Shown here piece after piece: positions 1-4,803 of a DNA stretch of 19,432 bases. Each line of letters opens with the position of its first letter. Within the stretch, counting starts at the first letter, position 1. The position numbers were made by a program, and so were the translations under genes. Source of the stretch: JAJPJX01 sp964568355 (lineage in GTDB: Bacteria > Acidobacteriota > Terriglobia > Bryobacterales > Bryobacteraceae). Location: positions 1-19,432 of the forward strand of contig CAZMRK010000645.1 of the NCBI GenBank assembly GCA_964568355.1, written 5' to 3'. The notes beneath the pieces are model-generated. The model had not been told where the DNA came from. It saw only the letters and a list, made by a program, of their open reading frames with translations, and made no database searches.

Positions 1-119
1 AAGCCGCGGCCAACGCGGCTGTAACCGGCGCTTCGCCCTTGAGCCAGAACGGGTATAAGGTGCAACTGGCGCGCGTGGCGGTGAAGCGGGCGCTGCTGGC
101 GGCTGCCGGAAAGGCATAG
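1..119 (+). CDS. Molybdenum hydroxylase FAD-binding subunit, C-terminal end (partial)
   Basis: Reading from base 3 gives 38 codons to a TAG at 117-119; the start lies outside the window. The visible tail contains ASPLSQNGYKVQLARVAVKRALL. The 'PLxxNxYKxxLAxxxVKRAL' pattern is typical of the C-terminal domain (CO_deh_flav_C) of the medium, FAD-binding subunit of xanthine dehydrogenase and CO dehydrogenase-type molybdenum hydroxylases. In that family the subunit passes electrons between the [2Fe-2S] centres and an electron acceptor, working with a molybdopterin subunit and an iron-sulfur subunit. Those partners would be upstream, out of view. The call rests on a short tail, so the family is fairly likely and the substrate is unknown. 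A small Cys-rich gene follows after 3 bp and is probably in the same transcript. Confidence 0.7.
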   Translation, partial: AAANAAVTGASPLSQNGYKVQLARVAVKRALLAAAGKA

Positions 120-122
120 CCT

Positions 123-338
123 ATGGAACGCCCTGGATTGACCAACATCGGGCAGGAACGCTGCGATAACCTGCGCTGGAAGGGTATGTTCATCGAGGCC
201 GAGTGGGATCCCACGGTTCCGCATGGAAACGATCGCGCTTTCTGGTGCCAGCACACCTACAACTGCCTCGGTCCGGACGGGAAGCTGGCGGATGAGTACG
301 AGTGCAATCCCGCCCGGCCCTGTTATAAAGCGCTTTAG
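123..338 (+). CDS. Small cysteine-rich hypothetical protein
   Basis: This 71-residue protein belongs to no family I recognise. It has five cysteines (C14, C42, C48, C61, C67), many Trp/Tyr residues, and no signal peptide or membrane segment. The spaced pairs C42/C48 and C61/C67 would suit a metal or iron-sulfur site, but no standard CxxC motif is present. The ATG at 123 is preceded by a GGAAAGG ribosome-binding sequence at 108-114 that lies inside the end of the upstream gene. The stop-to-start gap is only 3 bp, so it is probably translated from the same message as the molybdenum-hydroxylase FAD subunit. A role alongside that enzyme, as accessory or maturation factor, is inferred from position only. 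A dispersed repeat begins 17 nt after its stop. Confidence 0.6.
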   Translation: MERPGLTNIGQERCDNLRWKGMFIEAEWDPTVPHGNDRAFWCQHTYNCLGPDGKLADEYECNPARPCYKAL

Positions 339-354
339 TGTAGAAACGACGCTG

Positions 355-403
355 CAAGCGGGGACTGGCATGAACTTCGCGGCATTTGCGAAATGCGTTG
401 CCT
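355..403 (+). repeat. 49-nt dispersed palindromic repeat, copy A
   Basis: This segment matches the reverse complement of 15350-15398 at 46 of 49 bases, with differences only at three single positions. It contains the core GGGGACTGGCATGAA and, further on, GCATTTGCGAAATGC, which folds into a 6-bp stem with a 3-nt loop (382-396). It starts 17 nt after the stop of the small Cys-rich gene. Copy B is likewise close behind a stop codon in the same orientation relative to its gene, which suggests a REP-like 3'-end element. The symmetrical 9-bp arms seen in copy B have decayed here through point changes. Confidence 0.75.
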
Positions 404-482
404 CTCCCCCGTTTTGCTCCACTCGGAAAATTCGGGGAGGGCAAGCGTCTCGAGCCCCGCATTTTTCGTTTTCGTTCAGCGA

Positions 483-488
483 TATAAT
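483..488 (+). promoter_or_regulatory. -10 promoter element of the DUF1326 gene
   Basis: A perfect TATAAT lies 30 bp before the ATG at 518, in an AT-rich patch unlike the surrounding GC-rich DNA. Transcription would begin near 495, giving a leader of about 22 nt that just includes the AGGAGG ribosome-binding site at 501-506. No good TTGACA-like -35 box is visible at the usual spacing; the T-rich run at 461-475 occupies that place. Confidence 0.45.
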
Positions 489-517
489 GAATCCAGTAGA
501 AGGAGGGAAAGACTGGG

Positions 518-1207
518 ATGCGTACAATTCTGGGAGCCGGCGCCGCTCTGCTTGCGATGGCTGGGATGAGTCTGGCCGCTGGAATTCCTTCGCAAAGCAT
601 TTACGGCAATTACGTGGAAGCGCGTACCGCCGACGTCTATACTGGGCCATGCTTCGCCAATTCTGAAGTCGGACTGATCGGCACGCTGGCCGTGTTCGGC
701 TGGAACGTCAACAAAGGGTCGTGGCACGGCGTGAACCTGGACGGCTTGTCGGTAGTCGGAGTGGTCCGCGCGGCGCATACGCTGGGTGACGTCTATGAAT
801 CGTCCTACCCGGTGAAAGCGGTCCTTATCGTGGACAGCAAGGCCAACGCGGAACAGCGTCTGGCGTTGCAAAGCTTCGCCAGGAAGATGGGCGGAGACCT
901 GCTCCAGGATGTGGTGCGCGTAGATTATCAGCCCATTGAGTTGAGCTTTGCCGAGAATAACGTACACAGCATGCACGCCAAGCTCACCGCGGGCACATTG
1001 GCCAAGATCGAAACCCGCGCGCTCAACGGCAACGATCATATCTGCCGCAACGAAGAAGTCTGGTACCAGCCTCTGACCAAGCTGGACCATGCCATGCCGG
1101 CCTATTCGCTGGCGAATTCCTATGAGGGCAAGGGCCTGGGCACCACCTGGAGCAGCCCCGACAAGCGCAGTTCCTTCGTAGGTACCTTTACAGCGTCTGC
1201 CGAATAA
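518..1207 (+). CDS. Secreted DUF1326 domain protein
   Basis: A 229-residue protein with an N-terminal signal peptide: hydrophobic core at residues 4-20 and an AxA-like cleavage region near 18-21. The mature part begins with YGNYVEARTADVYTGPCF (29-46), the hallmark of the DUF1326 family, and continues as a single alternating beta/alpha domain to the end. Only two cysteines are present after the signal, C45 and C176, and C176 sits in an HxCR context (174-177). The family's biochemical role is not known; members are found in soil bacteria, often as exported proteins. AGGAGG at 501-506 precedes the ATG by 11 nt. The gene is monocistronic in appearance: its own TATAAT lies upstream and a strong intrinsic terminator follows 26 bp after the stop. 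The family call is good, the function open. Confidence 0.8.
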   Translation: MRTILGAGAALLAMAGMSLAAGIPSQSIYGNYVEARTADVYTGPCFANSEVGLIGTLAVFGWNVNKGSWHGVNLDGLSVVGVVRAAHTLGDVYESSYPVKAVLIVDSKANAEQRLALQSFARKMGGDLLQDVVRVDYQPIELSFAENNVHSMHAKLTAGTLAKIETRALNGNDHICRNEEVWYQPLTKLDHAMPAYSLANSYEGKGLGTTWSSPDKRSSFVGTFTASAE

Positions 1208-1233
1208 GAGCTTCCGCTGAGCTGCTAAGCTCG

Positions 1234-1279
1234 CAAAAGTCCCGCCGGGCGATCCCCGCGCGGGACTTTTGTGTTTTTT
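1234..1279 (+). terminator. Intrinsic terminator after the DUF1326 gene
   Basis: The arms CAAAAGTCCCGC (1234-1245) and GCGGGACTTTTG (1260-1271) pair perfectly over 12 bp. Inside them, CGGG (1246-1249) can pair with CCCG (1255-1258). Six T residues follow at 1274-1279. The outer A/T pairs make the hairpin plausible in both directions, but the only gene ending here is the one on the plus strand. Confidence 0.92.
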
Positions 1280-1290
1280 CGTTTCTCCTC

Positions 1291-1319
1291 TTTCCAAGCC
1301 CTGACTCCTGGAGTATGCT
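1291..1319 (+). promoter_or_regulatory. Possible promoter of the GlcG/HbpS-like gene
   Basis: TTTCCA (1291-1296) and TATGCT (1314-1319) are separated by 17 bp and each match the sigma-70 consensus at four of six positions. The site lies just after the terminator of the previous gene and about 48 bp before the ATG at 1367. The match is modest and may be chance. Confidence 0.3.
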
Positions 1320-1366
1320 GATTCGGCCCAGTATTTCGCGGAGATCATACAGAGGAGACAACGAGC

Positions 1367-2230
1367 ATGCGAAAACGACAATTCGTGCGGGCAGGCGCGA
1401 TCCTGGTGCTGTTGGTTGCGACGGTCGCTGCGGCAATGGCGCAGCGCGATGATGATCGCGACTCCGGCCTCTGTGCCGGCTTGCCTCGCTATTCGGACTT
1501 GAAAGCCGCCCTGGCAGCGGCCGTGGCGGCGGAAAACAGCGGACTGAACAACCAAATGTGGGCCACCATCGTGGACCGCGACGGCGTGGTTTGCGCGGTG
1601 GCGTTTTCCGGATCCAACCGTGGCGCGCAGTGGCCCGGCAGCCGCGTGATTTCAGCGCAGAAGGCCAATACGGCGAATGCCTTCAGCCTGGACAGCGGGT
1701 CCAATTCGGGAGGCTCCGGGCAGGCGGCCGGGCTGGCCCTCTCCACGGCCAATCTCTTCTCCGCCGTGCAGCCCGGCGGCAGCCTGTATGGATTGCAGCA
1801 CAGTAATCCGGTGGATACCGGGACTGCCTACCAGGGACCTTCGGCGCGCTATGGAACGGCTACGGACCCCATGGTGGGCCGCAAAATCGGCGGGGTGAAC
1901 GTATTCGGCGGCGGGCTGGCGCTCTACACCAATCGGCACGTCATCGTAGGCGGGCTGGGGGTGAGCGGCGATACCTCCTGCGCCGATCACAACATCGCCT
2001 GGCGGGTCCGCAACCTGCTTGGCTTCGATCACCTGGGCGCATATAGCGCGGTGCCTGCCGTGGCCGGTCCCGCCAGCCTGTTTGCCGGTGACGCGCAGCG
2101 CCCGGACAACATCATCTTCGATATCGTGCCGAACCCGGCCGGAGGTATCGGACAAAGCCTCAGCGGATTCGGGCATCCCACGTGCCTGAACACCAGTGGG
2201 TCCGCGAGCCTGCCGGCTGTGCGTCCGTAG
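1367..2230 (+). CDS. Secreted GlcG/HbpS-like heme-binding domain protein
   Basis: A 287-residue protein with a clear signal peptide (basic MRKRQFVR, hydrophobic 9-23, cleavage likely after AMA near residue 25). The mature protein has the GlcG/HbpS fold signature in two parts. The first is YSDLKAALAAAVAAENSGLN..MWATIVDRDGVVCAVAFSG (about 42-82), followed by SAQKANTANAF (96-106). The second is the glycine-rich GGVNVFGGGLALY (175-187) and VGGLGVSGDTSCADHNIAWRVR (194-215). This family includes the extracellular heme-binding protein HbpS of Streptomyces and GlcG of the glycolate operon; the ligand here is unknown. The protein is longer than the usual 140-180 residues because of an insert of about 60 residues (roughly 108-170). 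AGAGGAGA (1351-1358) precedes the ATG by 8 nt. It ends 1 bp from the convergent YVTN gene, with no terminator between them. Confidence 0.8.
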   Translation: MRKRQFVRAGAILVLLVATVAAAMAQRDDDRDSGLCAGLPRYSDLKAALAAAVAAENSGLNNQMWATIVDRDGVVCAVAFSGSNRGAQWPGSRVISAQKANTANAFSLDSGSNSGGSGQAAGLALSTANLFSAVQPGGSLYGLQHSNPVDTGTAYQGPSARYGTATDPMVGRKIGGVNVFGGGLALYTNRHVIVGGLGVSGDTSCADHNIAWRVRNLLGFDHLGAYSAVPAVAGPASLFAGDAQRPDNIIFDIVPNPAGGIGQSLSGFGHPTCLNTSGSASLPAVRP

Positions 2231-2231
2231 G

Positions 2232-3245
2232 CTACTTGTCGCCGTCTCGCCCGGCCCATGCCATGCCGTCCGGCCCGGTGCCGGGCGAGAGCAGACCGGT
2301 GATTTCCAGCTTTTTCAAATCGATCAAGGCAACTTTGTTTTCGCCGGCCGCGGCAACATAGGCCACTGAGCCGTCGGGCGCCATGAGGATGCCCTCCGGA
2401 CTGCGTCCCACGCGCAAGCGCATGCGTTGCTCGCGCGTTTGCGCGTCGAGCACGAACACCTCGCCTCCTTCCATGTCCGAGACCAAGACCAGCTTGCCGT
2501 CCGGTGAGAACTTCAGGCGGTTAGAGCGTTTCGTTCCGATCGGAACGGTCTGGATGACTTTTTGCATGCTGGTGTCGATGATCGAGACGCTTCCGTCTCG
2601 GGAATTGGCGGCCCAAAGCTGCGTGCCGTCAGGCGAGAGATCCATTCCTTCAGGACCTTTGCCTACCGGGATCACCGTTAGATTCCAGGCTCCGGGGTTT
2701 GCGCCGCGATCCATCTGCGTGATGCTGTCGGATCCGATATTGGCCGTGAAAATACGGCTCTGGTCCCGGTTCACCAGGACCATGTGCGTGCTGTTCTGGC
2801 CGGTGCCCAGGATCCAATCGATGACGCCGGCCGCCGGATCGTAGCGGCCGATCGCCTTATTCTGTTCGGCCGTGAAATAAACCTTTCCGCCGGCGACCCA
2901 GATGCCGTGGGGGCGGCTCAGCGGAGTGAGATCGACCCGGCGCAGTTCCTTCTGGGCGGTCAGGTCGATTACGGAGAGGGTCTTGCCCGGATTCTGCCCC
3001 GTGCCGTAGTTGGTCACGAACGCCAGCTTTCCATCGGCAGACGCGGCGACCTCATGAGGGGACTCGCCCGTCGGGATGCGCGCCACGACATTGTGCGTGC
3101 GGGGATCGACGATGGCGAGTTCGTTGACGTCCTTGTTGAGCACCAGCAGCGCGGGGGACGGCGTCGGAGCGGCCGTCAACACCGGAGCCAGCAGAAGCGC
3201 GGGAAATGACACCAGGCGAAACAGCGAAGCGCAGGCGGATGACAT
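2232..3245 (-). CDS. Exported YVTN-type beta-propeller repeat protein
   Basis: The protein has 337 residues from the ATG at 3245. I chose that start because GAGGGAG lies 6 nt upstream and because it gives a clean signal peptide (MSSACASLFRLVSFPALLLAPVLTAA). An in-frame start 11 codons earlier would add a charged extension ahead of the signal. The mature protein is a chain of about seven blades built on the YVTN pattern, with repeated 'SPDGKxxxVxNxxxGxVSxID' and 'VPxGxxPxG' turns: ANSRDGSVSIIDT, VSDMEGGEVFVLD and VAAAGENKVALIDL are three of them. Such propellers act in the periplasm or at the surface as binding scaffolds, and some resemble nitrous-oxide-reductase or SMP-30-type lactonase propellers, but no catalytic or metal residues stand out. 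It lies 60 bp downstream of a GNAT gene on the same strand, so co-transcription is possible. Confidence 0.82.
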   Translation of the reverse strand: MSSACASLFRLVSFPALLLAPVLTAAPTPSPALLVLNKDVNELAIVDPRTHNVVARIPTGESPHEVAASADGKLAFVTNYGTGQNPGKTLSVIDLTAQKELRRVDLTPLSRPHGIWVAGGKVYFTAEQNKAIGRYDPAAGVIDWILGTGQNSTHMVLVNRDQSRIFTANIGSDSITQMDRGANPGAWNLTVIPVGKGPEGMDLSPDGTQLWAANSRDGSVSIIDTSMQKVIQTVPIGTKRSNRLKFSPDGKLVLVSDMEGGEVFVLDAQTREQRMRLRVGRSPEGILMAPDGSVAYVAAAGENKVALIDLKKLEITGLLSPGTGPDGMAWAGRDGDK

Positions 3246-3305
3246 AGATGGCTCCCTCAAAGAGCGGATGCGTACCATCTTCCTACAGATCCGGCAAGGC
3301 GGGAA

Positions 3306-3776
3306 TCAGGGAATTTTGATAAACCAGCGGATGGAGCGGGCGACTTCCTCGAAGCCTTCTGCGCGGTAGAGGCTATTGCCCTTATCGTTGTCGGTAAGGC
3401 ACTCCAGGCTGCAATGCACGGCGCCCTGGCTTTTCATAAATTGCAGCATGCCGCGCAGCATCGCGCGGCCGTAGCCCTTGCCCTGTTGCCGGGTGTCTAC
3501 GCCCAGCAAATCGATAAAGCCCAGCAGCGTGTCCGGGTCGACGGTCCCGCTGGCAAAGGCGACGATTTCGCCCTGGTCTTCGCCGACCAGCACTTGCTGG
3601 GTGTCGAATGCTTTGCGAAAACGCAATTGCCAGCGGTTGCGCCAGTCGTGGCCATTGAGTGGCCCGAAGTGCTGATCGGCTCTTTTCAGCCAGGTGATCG
3701 GCTCGAAGCTGTCAATGGTGAGCTGCTCGAGTTGGTCGTAGTCAGAGGGGCGGGCAGGGCGAAATTCGAGGGGCAT
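3306..3776 (-). CDS. GNAT family N-acetyltransferase
   Basis: The protein has 156 residues from the ATG at 3776 (MPLEFRPARPSDYDQL). This start places the usual 'xxRPAxxxD' beta1-alpha1 opening at the N-terminus. The open frame extends 26 codons further, but that extension is basic and overlaps the start of the divergent gene. The acetyl-CoA-binding motif A is present as LGVDTRQQGKGYGRAML (91-107), with the QxxGxG turn at Q98-G103. The C-terminal 'NSLYRAEGFEEV' is the usual motif B, where Tyr often acts as general acid. The acceptor substrate cannot be told: it could be a small amine, an antibiotic or a protein N-terminus. A TACAAT hexamer on the minus strand (3797-3792) may be its -10 box and would leave a very short leader. 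The ribosome-binding site is weak. Confidence 0.82.
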   Translation of the reverse strand: MPLEFRPARPSDYDQLEQLTIDSFEPITWLKRADQHFGPLNGHDWRNRWQLRFRKAFDTQQVLVGEDQGEIVAFASGTVDPDTLLGFIDLLGVDTRQQGKGYGRAMLRGMLQFMKSQGAVHCSLECLTDNDKGNSLYRAEGFEEVARSIRWFIKIP

Positions 3777-3843
3777 GAGCTTGACTCGCCGATTGTATCG
3801 CTCTGCGCGGCGGCTTGGAAATACGGTACCCTGACGAGTTACC

Positions 3844-4458
3844 ATGCATTCCAATGGCTTTGACGCCGCAGAACGGCGTGTGCTCCAGAGCCTGTCGACA
3901 CCGGAAAAGGTGCAGTCGTTTCTGGACGGCGAGATCGGCTACAACAAGGAGAAAGACGGTGAGACGTGCCGCTCTCCGCGCCGCGTGTTGCGCGACCGCG
4001 TAGCGCACTGCATGGAGGGGGCGCTGTTTGCGGCGGCGGCTCTGGCGGTCCACGGTTACCCTCCGCTGCTGCTGGATCTGGAAGCGGTGCGGGACGACGA
4101 TCACGTACTGGCCATCTTTCGCCAACGCGGCCATTGGGGCGCCATCGCCAAATCCAACTTCACGGGGTTACGCTTTCGCGAGCCGGTCTATCGCACCTTG
4201 CGCGAGTTGGTGCTCTCCTACTTCGAGCACTACTACAACGACGCGGGAGAAAAAACGCTGCGAAGCTACTCCAGGCCGGTAAACCTGTCCAGGTTCGACC
4301 GGATCGGATGGATGACTGCCGAGGACGAATTATGGCTGATTCCCGAGCACCTGTCTACGTTGTCTCACACCCGGCTCTTGACCGGTGCAATGGAACGCCG
4401 CCTCAATCGCGTCGATCAACGCTTGCAAGCAGCAGGACGCATGGGATCGGTGTACTAA
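3844..4458 (+). CDS. Hypothetical protein, possible transglutaminase-like fold
   Basis: A 204-residue soluble protein with no signal peptide. The block RVAHCMEGALFAAAALAVHGYPPLLLDLEAVRDDDHVLAIF (52-92) has the order of a transglutaminase-like (papain-type) catalytic core: a cysteine at the start of a helix (C56), then a strand with D78, then a histidine at the start of a strand (H87). The following 'HWGAIAKSNFTGLRFREPVYRTLRELVLSYFEHYYN' (97-132) reads like a conserved continuation of the same family. The assignment is by pattern only; the active-site set could be coincidental and the substrate is unknown. It diverges from the GNAT gene, with 67 bp between the two starts. No strong Shine-Dalgarno sequence precedes the ATG at 3844. 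No terminator follows immediately; a REP-like hairpin with a T-rich tail lies about 160 nt downstream. Confidence 0.6.
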   Translation: MHSNGFDAAERRVLQSLSTPEKVQSFLDGEIGYNKEKDGETCRSPRRVLRDRVAHCMEGALFAAAALAVHGYPPLLLDLEAVRDDDHVLAIFRQRGHWGAIAKSNFTGLRFREPVYRTLRELVLSYFEHYYNDAGEKTLRSYSRPVNLSRFDRIGWMTAEDELWLIPEHLSTLSHTRLLTGAMERRLNRVDQRLQAAGRMGSVY

Positions 4459-4566
4459 TCAGAGACGCCCCCAGCGGCGGCCTCTCCGTCCATAAGTGAA
4501 GGTGTGAACAAGAATCACGCACACAATTGCTAACAGGGCAAGCAGGATAATCAAATCCCGAATCAT
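4459..4566 (-). CDS. Small single-span membrane protein (35 aa), unrecognised
   Basis: An ATG at 4566 opens 35 codons ending in TGA at 4461-4459. The product starts MIRDLIILLALLAIVCVILV and ends with a very basic tail rich in Arg. It has one transmembrane helix (about residues 4-22) followed by a positive cytoplasmic-type tail, a common layout for small regulatory membrane proteins. Its stop codon abuts the stop of the plus-strand gene ending at 4458, so the two are exactly convergent. No convincing ribosome-binding site is visible: the 15 nt upstream are A/T-rich. I recognise no homologue. The sharp hydrophobic-then-basic pattern argues against chance, but expression is unproven. Confidence 0.4.
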   Translation of the reverse strand: MIRDLIILLALLAIVCVILVHTFTYGRRGRRWGRL

Positions 4567-4617
4567 AAAAATTGATGCCGGTTTCGGTAAAACGCTCTTT
4601 GTAATAGGGGAAAGTGG

Positions 4618-4650
4618 GGGACAGGCAGCCTATTTCCCATCTCCCTGTCC
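4618..4650. repeat. REP-like palindrome / possible bidirectional terminator
   Basis: GGACAGG (4619-4625) pairs with CCTGTCC (4644-4650) around an 18-nt loop, and TTTTCT follows on the plus side. The outer sequence GAAAGTG (from about 4610) can partly pair with CACCTTTC at 4660-4667. The GGGGACAGGCA core resembles REP-type intergenic palindromes known from many bacterial genomes. This is resemblance from memory, and only one copy is in the window. It lies in the 4459-4785 intergenic stretch, which besides this holds only the 35-codon ORF, a hairpin at its right end, and A/T-rich DNA with nothing further identified. Confidence 0.45.
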
Positions 4651-4770
4651 TTTTCTATCACCTTTCAGTGTAGCGCGATTTCGGGCGTTCCGCTATGTGG
4701 CGGATTGGTCTTCACAGTCAACACCGGCCGGGAGCCGGAAACTGTACTATAAAGCACTTGCGATCGCCGT

Positions 4771-4803
4771 CGTCGTCAGTCCGCTCTACCGGGACTGACG
4801 ACG
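4771..4803 (-). other. 12-bp perfect hairpin spanning the DUF6259 stop codon
   Basis: CGTCGTCAGTCC (4771-4782) and GGACTGACGACG (4792-4803) are exact inverted repeats around a 9-nt loop. The stop codon of the minus-strand gene (4788-4786) lies in the loop, and the 5' arm encodes the last residues of the protein. No T-run follows on the minus strand, so it is not a classical intrinsic terminator. It may protect the 3' end of the message or aid termination. Confidence 0.6.

Noticed and set aside
411..470. Intrinsic terminator after the small Cys-rich gene
   Set aside because: CCTCTCCCC and GGGGAGGGC can pair only with a bulge and a 24-nt loop. A second CGGGG/CCCCG pairing before TTTTT has only 5 bp. 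Neither is convincing, though some 3' structure is possible.
476..1555. Long minus-strand open frame (359 codons) opposite the DUF1326 gene and the start of the GlcG-like gene
   Set aside because: It runs antisense across two well-supported genes and through a perfect intrinsic terminator, and its sequence is of the Arg/His/Gln-rich kind produced by the wrong strand of GC-rich DNA.
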